A DNA stretch of 64,000 nucleotides from Salinivirga cyanobacteriivorans (GTDB lineage: Bacteria > Bacteroidota > Bacteroidia > Bacteroidales > Salinivirgaceae), in the NCBI RefSeq assembly GCF_001443605.1, contig NZ_CP013118.1, forward strand, positions 3,529,501-3,593,500. Direction: 5' to 3'. This document shows positions 1 through 8,603 of this stretch, piece by piece. Position numbers and translations under genes: made by a program. Position 1 is the stretch's first letter. Every line of letters begins with the position of its first letter. Under the pieces are notes generated by a model that worked only from the letters and a program-made list of their open reading frames with translations, was not told where the DNA came from and did no database searches.

Positions 1-2
1 AA

Positions 3-77
3 GATGAAATGAAGGCGCTGGCGACAAATGCTTTATACGCACTAACAAAAGAAATTGAAATAAAAGCGTATAAATAA
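3..77 (+). CDS. C-terminal end of an unidentified protein (cut by window start)
   Basis: An open frame enters from the left edge and stops at TAA 75-77, giving about 24 residues that end in IKAYK. A rho-independent terminator follows at 164-195, which fits the end of a transcription unit. The fragment is too short to place in a family, and I do not recognise it. Confidence 0.5.
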   Translation, partial: DEMKALATNALYALTKEIEIKAYK

Positions 78-163
78 CAAGTTTATATAACCAGTTCAAT
101 AAAACCAACCAGCTAGTGCATTAAGTATTATGTGCTAATTTTAAAAGGCTGTAAACAAATTAC

Positions 164-195
164 AAAGGGGCCTGTTTAAACGACAGCCCCTTTTT
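164..195 (+). terminator. Rho-independent terminator
   Basis: AAGGGGC and GCCCCTT arms enclose a short loop and are followed by a T run. It lies about 90 bases after the stop of the partial gene at the left edge. The rest of 78-433 (356 bases without a gene) holds only this hairpin and the promoter element at 344-351. Confidence 0.8.
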
Positions 196-343
196 CATTA
201 TAGTGCATTTGTAAGTAGAACTAAAATTGCACAGTTAGGGAAAACTAAAGGTATGTTTATCGGAGTTATTTGTTAATTGATCGAAAAAGACTGTAGGGTT
301 GTCAAATGCAGGGCAAATAATTTTTTTCTTAACAATTTGTTTG

Positions 344-351
344 TAAATTTG
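344..351 (+). promoter_or_regulatory. Bacteroidota -7 element (TAAATTTG) upstream of the M23 peptidase
   Basis: TAAATTTG matches the TAnnTTTG consensus of the primary sigma factor of Bacteroidota. It implies a transcript start near 358 and a leader of about 75 bases before the ATG at 434. No TTG at the usual -33 distance is seen. Confidence 0.5.
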
Positions 352-433
352 TACGGAACAGATGCAAACTTAGAGTGTCAATAATCTGTTAATGATTGTA
401 GGGAGTTGATATTCAATGGTTTAATATTTACTT

Positions 434-1378
434 ATGAGTTCAAATACAAGATACTATCTTGATCCACATACATTAACCTATAAACCTGTAAAGAAAAACA
501 GGAAGCTTTTTTATAGAACAACCCTCTGGGTATCTTCTGTAATTTTTGTATTATCCATAAGCGCATTTATATTTTTAAATAGCTATCGTTTAACTCCCCA
601 TGAATGGATACTTTCCAAGCAAAATGAAAGGTTAGCCGAAGAGATTATTCAAAAGAAAGATGCTATTATTGCTTTACGCGATACCTTAGTGGATATTGAA
701 GAGAATGATGATATCATTTACCGTCCATTTGCCGAAATAAAGCCTATACCCAAAGATATAAGGGAGGCTGGTTTTGGCGGTGTTGATCGCTACCGGGAAT
801 TTGCAGGAATGGAGTATGCCGATGATTTGAGTTCAGTGTTCCGGGAGTTTGATAAACTTAAAAAGCAAATCGAGATACAAAAAAAATCATTCAATGAGGT
901 TGAAAGTTTGGTGCAATATATTGATGAGTTTTATGCAGCAAAACCAGCAATAAGACCAATATCGCAGAAAGACGAGATTTATATTTCTTCACACTATGGC
1001 ATGAGGCTGCATCCGATTTATAAACGATGGAAAATGCACCATGGAATAGATTATGCGGCGCAAATAGGTAGTCCCGTTTATTCTACAGGCAAAGGCATTG
1101 TTAAAGCAGCTTATTATGCCTCAGGCTACGGCAAGGTAGTCAAAGTGGATCATGGGTTTGGTTATCTATCAATTTATGCACACCTTGATAAATATATTGT
1201 TAAGAAGGGTGATACTATAAGCAGAGGGCAGTTAGTTGGTTATGTGGGAAATACCGGCAGCTCAACCGGTCCACATCTTCACTATGAAATTAGGAAAAAC
1301 AATCAAACCCAAAATCCGTTATATTTTTATATGGACGATCTGGAACCATATGAATATGACAGGATCGTTTCTAAATAG
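434..1378 (+). CDS. M23 (LytM-type) metallopeptidase, membrane-anchored
   Basis: 314 residues. A basic N-terminus is followed by one membrane segment (about residues 26-48), a coiled-coil-like stretch (about 60-85 and 135-165), and a C-terminal LytM/M23 zinc peptidase domain from about residue 185. The zinc ligands of the family are visible: H202 and D206 in the HxGxD-type motif, and the HLH motif at 281-283. This layout is that of cell-envelope proteins that cut, or regulate the cutting of, peptidoglycan cross-links, with the catalytic domain in the periplasm. Bacteroidota carry such single-pass M23 proteins, often as activators of division or elongation hydrolases. All ligands are present, so it is probably an active peptidase rather than an EnvC-like degenerate activator. 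The next gene begins 33 bases later on the same strand and is probably co-transcribed. Confidence 0.9.
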   Translation: MSSNTRYYLDPHTLTYKPVKKNRKLFYRTTLWVSSVIFVLSISAFIFLNSYRLTPHEWILSKQNERLAEEIIQKKDAIIALRDTLVDIEENDDIIYRPFAEIKPIPKDIREAGFGGVDRYREFAGMEYADDLSSVFREFDKLKKQIEIQKKSFNEVESLVQYIDEFYAAKPAIRPISQKDEIYISSHYGMRLHPIYKRWKMHHGIDYAAQIGSPVYSTGKGIVKAAYYASGYGKVVKVDHGFGYLSIYAHLDKYIVKKGDTISRGQLVGYVGNTGSSTGPHLHYEIRKNNQTQNPLYFYMDDLEPYEYDRIVSK

Positions 1379-1411
1379 GCGTTTTGTGCAACCTCTAAAT
1401 TACTGCTGCAT

Positions 1412-2131
1412 ATGGAGAAAAAATTTATCGAAAGGTATGGTAGCCTTAAGAAGATAGAACCTTTAAAATCTATCACCGACGACGCCGTGTTGCCAAATAC
1501 ACTTGCGTTCGAATGTCCTTCCCCTTTTCCTGGTTATTACGGTTCAAAGCCAACTGAAGAAATCCCGCTGTATGTTTATTTTATTTTAGATGGGTATTTC
1601 CATTTGGAAGATTTGTTACTGATTAAAGAAGATATTAAAAAGGTAGTGGATTTTGACTTTCATGCGACCATTTGTGCGCTTGAATTTTTTGACGAAACCT
1701 TCAATGCTATAAGAGTCAGGCATGTAGAGGATTATGCGAAATTGCGTAAGTTGCAACAATTATTCGTTGAGCACGGAATTCATTTTCATAAGAAGTCAAG
1801 GAAGTACAAATACATTGAAGATGCATTTATACGAATTAAGAAATTTTTCCAATTGGAAGAAATAGAGCCTGGTCTCTTCTTCGACCTTGTAGAGCATGAC
1901 CATGGTTATATCAAGATTGACCAGCATCTTGAGATGAATGATTTTCTTGAAATAGCCAGACAAGTCGACTATAACCTGGACATTATTGATTACGATGCTG
2001 CATTGGCTTCCTATTTTGAAGACTATAAAGTGCATGATATGATCAGGATTTATACCGAAAAGATCAGTAAAGAACTGCTTCAAAATATAAAGGTCGAATA
2101 TGAAAAGAAAATTAAGAAATTGTTGAGCTGA
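1412..2131 (+). CDS. Conserved-looking protein of unknown function
   Basis: 239 residues, not recognised. There is no signal peptide or membrane segment, so it is probably cytoplasmic. The composition is acidic and aromatic with many Lys/Glu/Asp/Phe, and the C-terminus (from about residue 200) is helical and lysine-rich. It starts 33 bases after the M23 peptidase gene and ends at a terminator, so the two probably form one operon. That association is the only hint of function. Confidence 0.75.
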   Translation: MEKKFIERYGSLKKIEPLKSITDDAVLPNTLAFECPSPFPGYYGSKPTEEIPLYVYFILDGYFHLEDLLLIKEDIKKVVDFDFHATICALEFFDETFNAIRVRHVEDYAKLRKLQQLFVEHGIHFHKKSRKYKYIEDAFIRIKKFFQLEEIEPGLFFDLVEHDHGYIKIDQHLEMNDFLEIARQVDYNLDIIDYDAALASYFEDYKVHDMIRIYTEKISKELLQNIKVEYEKKIKKLLS

Positions 2132-2140
2132 AAAAAAGTA

Positions 2141-2173
2141 AAAAAGCTGCCCCCTAAAAGGAGCAGCTTTTTT
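2141..2173. terminator. Bidirectional rho-independent terminator
   Basis: AAAAAGCTGC and GCAGCTTTTT arms around a 12-base loop, with A and T runs on both sides. It sits between two convergent genes (unknown protein on +, chemoreceptor on -) and can end transcription from both. Confidence 0.85.
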
Positions 2174-2194
2174 CACTCTTACCATTGTAATACA

Positions 2195-3760
2195 TTATTT
2201 TTTCCTTTCTTCGTATTGAAAAAAGCTTATGAGTTCAATGAGTTGTTCAGCCTGGGAAGATAGTTCCTCAGCACTGCTCGAAAGCTCCTCGCTTGAACTG
2301 GCGTTTTGTTGCGCCACATTGTTTAGTTGCTGAACAGCTTTGTTTACCTCTTCAACACCACGTTTTTGTTCGTCACTTGCTGCAGAAATTTCTTTAACGA
2401 GTTCGGATGTTTTCTGTACTTCCGGCATCAGCTCATTCAATGAGTTTTCTGATTCTTCGGTAATTTTCAGGCTGTCTGAAGATAGTCCGATAATTTCATC
2501 TGCCGAGGCTTTACTTTTCTCTGCAAGTTTGCGAACTTCAGCAGCTACCACAGCAAAGCCTTTTCCGTGCTCGCCCGCTCTGGCCGCCTCTACTGCAGCA
2601 TTGAGCGCCAGAATGTTGGTTTGTGCTGCGATATCGTTAATTACATTGATTTTTTCTGCAATCATACGCATCGATTCCAGACTCTTGTGGCTCGATTCTG
2701 CCATTTGTTGCATGCTCTGATTCGATCTTTCTGATATCTTTTCTGTTTCTGCTGCATTGTTGGCATTTTGCTGTATGTTGGCTGTTACCTGCTCAATGGT
2801 CGATGAAACCTCTTCAATTGAAGATGCCTGCTCATTGGCACCCTGGGCTATTGACTGTGACCCTGAACTTATTTGATCGCTTGCAGAAGAAATTTCTTTG
2901 GCTCCTCCGTTGATGGAACTTACTATTTCGCGCAATTGTTTCACCATTTTTCGCATACTATCAGCAAGGTTGCCAACTTCATCGTTATTGTTAATGTCAA
3001 ACTTAACCGATAGCGTTCCAGTGGCAATTTTGTCTGCTATATGAGAAATCCGAACAATTGGTTTTGCCAGTCTTCTTCCCAGAAATAGAGCGGCTGCGAA
3101 TGTAATGATTAACAATACTACCAATGTTGAAATGAGCCAGGTCATAAGCTGTTGATACGATTTTTTTGTGTCCTCAACATAAGCGGCTAACGTTTCTTCT
3201 ATATCGTCAATGTAGTTTCCTGTACCCACGGCCCAATCGAAAGGCTCAAAATATAAACTGTAACCTCTTTTAGGTAGGGGTTCGTCAGATCCGGCCTTGG
3301 GAAACCAATAATCGGTATATCCGCCACCTGATTTTGCTGCATCAATAATTTCGCGAATGAGGTATTTCCCATTCACATCCTGTAAGTTCATTCGGTTCTT
3401 GCCTTCTGCATCTTTTCCAAGCAAAACCACATTTGTTCCGTCTGACCGGTCAGCCCAGAAATAACCTTCTTTACCATAGCGTAACTCTCTCAAGATATTT
3501 GCACCAAGAATTTTGGCACTATCCTGACTAATTATGCCACGTACACTTAGTTGATGAACCTGCTCCAGCATCGAGACAGCTGTTTCAACTTCAGATTTTA
3601 TTAAGTTGTCATAATCAGTATAGAGCAGTTCTCTTAATTGTTTTATATCCTTTTCATTCTTATTGGAAGAAATTATTCCGATAATGAGGCCTGATACAAG
3701 CGCGACAAAAAGCGCACTTACAACCGCCAGCAGAATAATTTTGTTGGTAATTTTATTCAT
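2195..3760 (-). CDS. Methyl-accepting chemotaxis protein with a Cache sensor domain
   Basis: 521 residues. There is a membrane segment at about 7-29, a periplasmic single-Cache-type sensor at about 35-195 (KEGYFW and GGGYTDYW blocks), and a second membrane helix at about 205-228. A HAMP linker (about 229-283) and a long coiled-coil signalling domain follow, with the highly conserved hairpin tip ([16 protein letters not shown]) near residues 380-400. It would sense a small molecule outside and control CheA/CheW inside. There is no CheB/CheR pentapeptide at the C-terminus. The gene lies 12 bases downstream of an outer-membrane porin on the same strand, so the two are probably co-transcribed. 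No other chemotaxis gene is in the window. Confidence 0.93.
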   Translation of the reverse strand: MNKITNKIILLAVVSALFVALVSGLIIGIISSNKNEKDIKQLRELLYTDYDNLIKSEVETAVSMLEQVHQLSVRGIISQDSAKILGANILRELRYGKEGYFWADRSDGTNVVLLGKDAEGKNRMNLQDVNGKYLIREIIDAAKSGGGYTDYWFPKAGSDEPLPKRGYSLYFEPFDWAVGTGNYIDDIEETLAAYVEDTKKSYQQLMTWLISTLVVLLIITFAAALFLGRRLAKPIVRISHIADKIATGTLSVKFDINNNDEVGNLADSMRKMVKQLREIVSSINGGAKEISSASDQISSGSQSIAQGANEQASSIEEVSSTIEQVTANIQQNANNAAETEKISERSNQSMQQMAESSHKSLESMRMIAEKINVINDIAAQTNILALNAAVEAARAGEHGKGFAVVAAEVRKLAEKSKASADEIIGLSSDSLKITEESENSLNELMPEVQKTSELVKEISAASDEQKRGVEEVNKAVQQLNNVAQQNASSSEELSSSAEELSSQAEQLIELISFFQYEERKK

Positions 3761-3772
3761 AACGAGTCTGTT

Positions 3773-5017
3773 TTAGAAGAAATACCTTGCTGCCAGTATT
3801 ATTCGGTGATTAACTGATTGCTCTGTTTCATCAAAAACACCATACTCATCCACAGATTCTTTAATACCATAATCTGCTGCATTATAAATGTATTCAAATC
3901 CAAATCTGAAATGATTGATGGTGTATGTAATACGGGGTGAGACTCTTAAGAGCTGACTTATTTTATCGCCGCGTATGTATGTGTTATCTAAATCGACTTT
4001 TTCTTCGGTTCCCAGGTTGCCGGTTAAGCCACCAAATATACCAACCTGTAAATTGTCGTTGGGTTTGTATGCCAGTTCTCCCCAAATAGAATAGATCTTG
4101 TACGGTGTATAACTGTAATTGTGTGTTTTATTAGAATCTGACAGGAGTTTTCCATAACCTCCAAGCATTACGTATTGACTCATGTTTTGGCCATAGCTGA
4201 ATTTTGCCTGGGCTGTAAAGCGGCCGGTGTTGTATTTTGCAAATGCATTAAAATTATAAGTGCCTATTGTGTTGTCGTTTATTGTATCTACACCAGTTGC
4301 AACTCTCGGTTCGAGCATCATATAACCAGCTGTTATACCTACCTGGAATCCTTTCTTTTTACCTGCAAGTAATTGTACCTGCATATCTGGTACTGCAGCA
4401 TCGCGCTGATCGTCCGAGGCATCGATTCCGCCATTTATGTCAGATGTGGGGCCTTTGCTGAAATGATATCCGTGTCCTAATGCTGCAAATGTGGCACGGA
4501 AGCCCGGTGTCAGATTGTAATCGAAGCGAATTTGTGGTGCCCTGTTGAGCGGGTTATAAATTGCTGCTGCACCAAAAGCCAGTACTCTGGGGAATACTTC
4601 GGGGCCAAACATAGGATGCCAGTATTGTCCCATCAGTAATGATGCTTTATCCCACTTTAATTTCATAAATGCATGTCTGATGCGAAACAGGTTTTTGAAG
4701 TCTTCGGATGTGCCAAAAAAGTCACCTTCTATTTTTCCGGACGATTGAGCGCCTAAAACTTCAGGTCCTTTTACATTAACCCCCAGTCGCGATTGAAGTG
4801 CCAGCATCTCGAGTTGTCCGTTCGTGTTATTGTCTCCTTTTCTGCTTGGGAAAAGATACAGTTCGGCATCTCGTGTTGTCACCGATTCGTAGGAGTCAAA
4901 AATAGATTCGTAATTGATGTATCCATACCATTTGACTACAGGTTTTTCGTTTTCCTGGGCTTTTACGCCACTGAAAAGACTGGCGAAAATTAAAAATAGT
5001 ACAATGCGGTTTCTCAT
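3773..5017 (-). CDS. Outer-membrane porin-like beta-barrel protein
   Basis: 414 residues. An N-terminal signal peptide is cleaved near residue 20 (GVKAQ). The mature part alternates polar and hydrophobic residues as in a beta-barrel and ends in RYFF, a typical C-terminal outer-membrane insertion signal. It resembles DcaP-type or other trimeric porins only in general character, and the substrate cannot be told. It precedes the chemoreceptor by 12 bases, suggesting that the pore and the sensor deal with the same nutrient. A TAnnTTTG element lies upstream at 5042-5049. Confidence 0.75.
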   Translation of the reverse strand: MRNRIVLFLIFASLFSGVKAQENEKPVVKWYGYINYESIFDSYESVTTRDAELYLFPSRKGDNNTNGQLEMLALQSRLGVNVKGPEVLGAQSSGKIEGDFFGTSEDFKNLFRIRHAFMKLKWDKASLLMGQYWHPMFGPEVFPRVLAFGAAAIYNPLNRAPQIRFDYNLTPGFRATFAALGHGYHFSKGPTSDINGGIDASDDQRDAAVPDMQVQLLAGKKKGFQVGITAGYMMLEPRVATGVDTINDNTIGTYNFNAFAKYNTGRFTAQAKFSYGQNMSQYVMLGGYGKLLSDSNKTHNYSYTPYKIYSIWGELAYKPNDNLQVGIFGGLTGNLGTEEKVDLDNTYIRGDKISQLLRVSPRITYTINHFRFGFEYIYNAADYGIKESVDEYGVFDETEQSVNHRIILAARYFF

Positions 5018-5041
5018 AAGAATAACAGTTTAAATTTGATA

Positions 5042-5049
5042 CAAAAATA
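5042..5049 (-). promoter_or_regulatory. -7 element (TATTTTTG) for the porin/chemoreceptor operon
   Basis: On the minus strand TATTTTTG fits TAnnTTTG and lies 25 bases upstream of the porin ATG. No clear TTG is present at the -33 distance. Confidence 0.45.
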
Positions 5050-5111
5050 AACTGAAATTTACTAAAAAATACTGGGTAAAAATACGCGATTGGGTAAAAG
5101 AAGAATAAAAG

Positions 5112-5912
5112 CTATAATAATCTTATTGAGAATATGGTTTGAGCAAGGTGGTCGCTAAAACTATTGTGTTTTTGCTTATATTTTTTTAATAGCCTTTGGC
5201 CTTCTGCTTTAGCCTGTTGTTTTATTCTTGTGCGAATGGCTTTCCTGAATACTCTTTTAGACATTTTATTGTCGACCTGCTCAAAAATAGGCCTGTGGGT
5301 GAGCTGTATTTGTAGTATTTCTGATTTGTTTTTTTCTTTTATATTAATTCTTGTAAGAAATTGCCAGTGCAACAGCCATGGGGGTAAAGTATGTTTTTGC
5401 TCATTTATTTGGCTTAATTTATAAAGCGTTTCGGTGTTTTTATTGTTGAATTGAGAAACCATAACCTTAAGCCACATAAGGTAACTGCCGCTTGCTGAAA
5501 GGGCAATTTGGGAGAGCAGGCTATCTGTTTTTTCGATTTGTTTCAGGCTTAGGCCTGTTTGCATGGCTGCCGTTTTGTAATATGTTTCATGATATTGGGC
5601 AATTGAGTCGTTTGGGTAAAGGGCTTTCTGCAGTGAATAGCAAATGTAGCTTTTTTGAGGTATGTTCATTTTTAAGTAAAATCTGCCTGCCTCGCTTAAA
5701 AAATGGCCATTATAGCTTCCTGTTGGATCATTTTTAATAATGTGAAAAAGGGTTTTTTCTACATCAAAAATATTTTGTTTCATTAATAGTTTGTTGCTCT
5801 GGGTATTGATATGTTTCAGGTAAAGATATTCTGTTTTTGTGCTGAACTGGCCCATTGCATAATTGCTAAATGTCAGAATTAATATAACAAATAAAATGGA
5901 TATATTCTTCAT
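5112..5912 (-). CDS. Exported protein of unknown function
   Basis: 266 residues. A signal peptide covers about residues 1-21 (ending AMGQ). The remainder is helical and rich in Lys, Gln and Leu. Residues about 55-95 have the spacing of a TPR-like helix pair, but no motif is clear. It begins 3 bases after the end of the 5916-6485 gene on the same strand, so the two form an operon. I do not recognise the family. Confidence 0.65.
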   Translation of the reverse strand: MKNISILFVILILTFSNYAMGQFSTKTEYLYLKHINTQSNKLLMKQNIFDVEKTLFHIIKNDPTGSYNGHFLSEAGRFYLKMNIPQKSYICYSLQKALYPNDSIAQYHETYYKTAAMQTGLSLKQIEKTDSLLSQIALSASGSYLMWLKVMVSQFNNKNTETLYKLSQINEQKHTLPPWLLHWQFLTRINIKEKNKSEILQIQLTHRPIFEQVDNKMSKRVFRKAIRTRIKQQAKAEGQRLLKKYKQKHNSFSDHLAQTIFSIRLL

Positions 5913-5915
5913 GAC

Positions 5916-6485
5916 TTAAAATTTGTAAGTGAGCATTAAAGAGGGTACGTAATTCTTTTGGCTGTAATTTATTTGGCTTTTTTCTAACTGCAGCTTTATT
6001 CCGTATTTGTATCTAATGAGTTCCTGTTTTTTTTCGAGCCGGTATTTCCCATGTATCCAGTCGAACAGCCACGAGCCCAAAATTAAGATCGAGGATGTAA
6101 TAAATAAATTTCGATCTTGTTTTAGGTTGCCTTTGCCCGTAATCATGTTTTCTGCCCTCTTGTCAAAGATAGTTAGCCGGTATGCATTGATTGCTAATCC
6201 GGTGTAGCCTGCAACTCGGAGTCCCAGTAATGTGTAGCCCACTGTGTTATCTTTGGCTTTGAAATGAATGTAACCTGGCACAATTAAACTATATGGCATA
6301 TCCATCATACGAATATTGCGCGATAGAAGACTGAATTCATCAGCAGTCATGTTTGCATTGATTCCTGGAGTTTTTATTTTATCGTCCTGTAATCTGGGGT
6401 ATATATCAAAATCCTGAGCGCTGCTCATTACTGATATAAAAGTGAAGGGGATAATCCACAAGAAAAATTTTTTCTGATACATCAA
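5916..6485 (-). CDS. Exported or membrane protein of unknown function
   Basis: 189 residues. A signal peptide at about 1-23 ends SSAQ. One or two hydrophobic stretches follow (about 82-102 and 125-145), then a basic segment, and the C-terminus ends TYKF, which could be a final barrel strand. It is reminiscent of the small Bacteroidota proteins that look like a short hydrophobic hairpin behind a signal peptide, but I cannot name a family. It is the first gene of a two-gene unit with the 5112-5912 gene. Confidence 0.6.
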   Translation of the reverse strand: MMYQKKFFLWIIPFTFISVMSSAQDFDIYPRLQDDKIKTPGINANMTADEFSLLSRNIRMMDMPYSLIVPGYIHFKAKDNTVGYTLLGLRVAGYTGLAINAYRLTIFDKRAENMITGKGNLKQDRNLFITSSILILGSWLFDWIHGKYRLEKKQELIRYKYGIKLQLEKSQINYSQKNYVPSLMLTYKF

Positions 6486-6571
6486 ATTATTATTAACATA
6501 TGTTCATTTAATGACTAATCGAACAACAGATATGTTGAGGATAATGTTTAGTAAAATTTTACTTGTATTTT

Positions 6572-7765
6572 TTAATACAAAAAGTCGTTGTAAGGATACC
6601 GTTTAGTATGTATGTCTTTTACTTTTTCGTATAGCATCTCTTTCAACTGATCGATATTGGTATTTTCTTTGGCTGAAATAAATATACAGGAATCATTGTT
6701 TTTCGCCATATAGCTACGCTGTAGCTCATCCAATGTCCAGTTTTCGCGGGTACGCTCTGTAAGGTCATCGTCTTCTTTAGCCGTATAGGTGTACTGGTCA
6801 ATTTTATTGAATACAAGGTGGGTGGGAGTATCTGTACAACCTATTTCGTTTAGCGTAGTTTCAACTACATCAATTTGTTCTTCATGATTTGGGTGCGATA
6901 TATCCACAACATGCAGTAGGATGTCTGCTTCGCGAACTTCGTCAAGTGTTGATTTAAATGCTTCAACAAGTGTTGTCGGGAGTTTCCTGATAAACCCAAC
7001 GGTATCAGACATTAAGAAAGGTAAATTACCAACAACTACTTTCCTAACGGTAGTATCGAGTGTGGCAAATAGCTTATTCTCGGCAAAAACTTCCGATTTG
7101 CTGAGCATATTCATCAATGTTGATTTTCCCACATTGGTATAACCTACAAGGGCCACCCGAACCATTTTGCCCCTGTTCTTTCGTTGGGTCGCCATTTGTT
7201 TGTCAATCTTACTTAACTGATCTTTAAGTCGCGCAATTTTATCTCTAATAATCCTACGGTCAGTTTCAATTTCTCGTTCACCGGGTCCGCGCATTCCAAT
7301 ACCACCTTTTTGCCTTTCGAGGTGGGTCCAAAGTCCGGCAAGCCTGGGAAGTAAATATTGATATTGGGCTAATTCAACCTGTACTTTTGCATGAGCAGTT
7401 TGGGCTCGCTGTGCAAATATGTCCAGGATAAGGTTTGTACGATCTATTACCCGGCCTTTAATAGATTTTTCGATATTGCGAATTTGTGATGGCGTAAGCT
7501 CATCATCAAAAATGACCATGTCTATTTCGTGCTCCTCCATGTAATTCTTAATATCATTGAGTTTTCCCGATCCAATGAATGTTTTTGGATTGGGCGTGTC
7601 CAGTTTCTGTGTAAACTGCTTCTTTGGTTCAACACCTGCCGTTTTGGCTAAAAAAGCAAGTTCATTCAGGTACTCTTCGGTCTGCTCCTCTGTCTGATGC
7701 TGGCTTATTATTCCTACCAGCACGGTTGTCTCTGCTACCTTTTTCTGTTCAATGATATCTTTCAC
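6572..7765 (-). CDS. hflX: GTPase HflX
   Basis: 397 residues from a GTG start at 7765. The frame continues up to an ATG at 7882, but those 39 extra residues are unlike the family. A TAnnTTTG promoter element (7817-7824) also falls inside that extension, so the GTG is preferred. The N-terminal HflX domain is at about 8-165 and a glycine-rich linker (GGIGMRGPGE) near 170. The G domain follows with GYTNVGKST (G1, about 205), DTVGFI (G3) and NKID (G4). HflX binds the 50S subunit and splits stalled or heat-damaged 70S ribosomes using GTP. It is a single-gene unit divergent from the nitroreductase. Confidence 0.93.
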   Translation of the reverse strand: MKDIIEQKKVAETTVLVGIISQHQTEEQTEEYLNELAFLAKTAGVEPKKQFTQKLDTPNPKTFIGSGKLNDIKNYMEEHEIDMVIFDDELTPSQIRNIEKSIKGRVIDRTNLILDIFAQRAQTAHAKVQVELAQYQYLLPRLAGLWTHLERQKGGIGMRGPGEREIETDRRIIRDKIARLKDQLSKIDKQMATQRKNRGKMVRVALVGYTNVGKSTLMNMLSKSEVFAENKLFATLDTTVRKVVVGNLPFLMSDTVGFIRKLPTTLVEAFKSTLDEVREADILLHVVDISHPNHEEQIDVVETTLNEIGCTDTPTHLVFNKIDQYTYTAKEDDDLTERTRENWTLDELQRSYMAKNNDSCIFISAKENTNIDQLKEMLYEKVKDIHTKRYPYNDFLY

Positions 7766-7816
7766 GAATAGAATTTTTATAATTTGGCTTGCGAATTTAC
7801 GGATTTTTTTGGGTTT

Positions 7817-7824
7817 CAAAAATA
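7817..7824 (-). promoter_or_regulatory. -7 element (TATTTTTG) for hflX
   Basis: The minus-strand TATTTTTG lies about 50 bases upstream of the GTG at 7765 and downstream of the in-frame ATG at 7882. A transcript from here could not contain that ATG, which supports the shorter protein. Confidence 0.45.
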
Positions 7825-7962
7825 TAGCTCCATCTTCGCATGAAATTAAGTAAAAAATGGTTTTTTGATGTGCCCTGGTCAATTTTATTAATATATTCGG
7901 GGCTGAGTCAAAAAATGTACGAATTTTGATAAATTATTCTAGGAATTTCAAAAAATATACCA

Positions 7963-8475
7963 ATGGATACCTTAAAGGCAATTATGAGCAGAAGGAGTAT
8001 TCGCAAATTTAAAGATACTCCGGTAACCGATGAACAAATTAAGAAAATACTTGAGGCGGCAATGAATGCTCCCAGTGCTGGGGACGGCAGACCATGGCAT
8101 TTTGCTGTTATAAAAGATCGTCAAAAACTCGATGCTTTTGCAGAAAAAGTTGATGATGGAAATGAGATGTTTAAACAAGCGCAGGCAGCGATTTTATTGG
8201 TTGGTGATCCTTCAAAAGAAGGTTTCCCTGGCTTTTACCCACAAGATTGTGCCTGTGCAGGTCAGAATTTGCAATTGGCCACGCATGAGCTGGGTTTGGG
8301 TACAGTTTGGATTGCATTGTGGAGCGTGAAGCCCAGAATCGAAGGAGTGAAGTCTGTAATAGATGTTCCAGAGAATTTGGAACCTTTTGCGTTATTCCCA
8401 ATTGGTGTTCCTGATGAGAAACTGGAGGAGGAATATCGCTATGACGTGGCGAAAGTTCATTATGAAAAATGGTAA
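7963..8475 (+). CDS. Nitroreductase family protein
   Basis: 170 residues. The N-terminal SRRSIRKF signature (about 9-16), the APSAGDGRPW segment and the C-terminal region FPIGVPDEK are characteristic of the FMN-dependent nitroreductase family. It is a compact, dimeric, cytoplasmic flavoprotein that reduces a substrate with NAD(P)H; the physiological substrate cannot be inferred. It is of the short subfamily common in anaerobes. It is a single-gene unit with its own terminator at 8494-8522. Confidence 0.9.
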   Translation: MDTLKAIMSRRSIRKFKDTPVTDEQIKKILEAAMNAPSAGDGRPWHFAVIKDRQKLDAFAEKVDDGNEMFKQAQAAILLVGDPSKEGFPGFYPQDCACAGQNLQLATHELGLGTVWIALWSVKPRIEGVKSVIDVPENLEPFALFPIGVPDEKLEEEYRYDVAKVHYEKW

Positions 8476-8493
8476 ATACACATTCTAAATTAT

Positions 8494-8522
8494 ACCCGCA
8501 AGTAAGGCTTGCGGGTTTTTTT
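8494..8522 (+). terminator. Rho-independent terminator after the nitroreductase
   Basis: ACCCGCAAG and CTTGCGGGT arms with a short loop, followed by T7. Confidence 0.85.
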
Positions 8523-8575
8523 ATGGTTAAAAAGTAATGATTTGTCGCTGGAATATTAGAAATAAAATCTTTGTT

Positions 8576-8583
8576 TAACTTTG
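8576..8583 (+). promoter_or_regulatory. -7 element (TAACTTTG) for the ATP-grasp gene
   Basis: A full match to TAnnTTTG, 20 bases before the ATG at 8604, which would give a leader of only about 14 bases. Confidence 0.5.
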
Positions 8584-8603
8584 TGTGCTTAAAAAAATAA
8601 AAT

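Noticed and set aside
1796-2185. Minus-strand 129-codon frame opposite the unknown gene at 1412-2131
   Set aside because: It is the shadow of the + strand gene and runs through the terminator hairpin; composition is Phe/Ile-rich without features.
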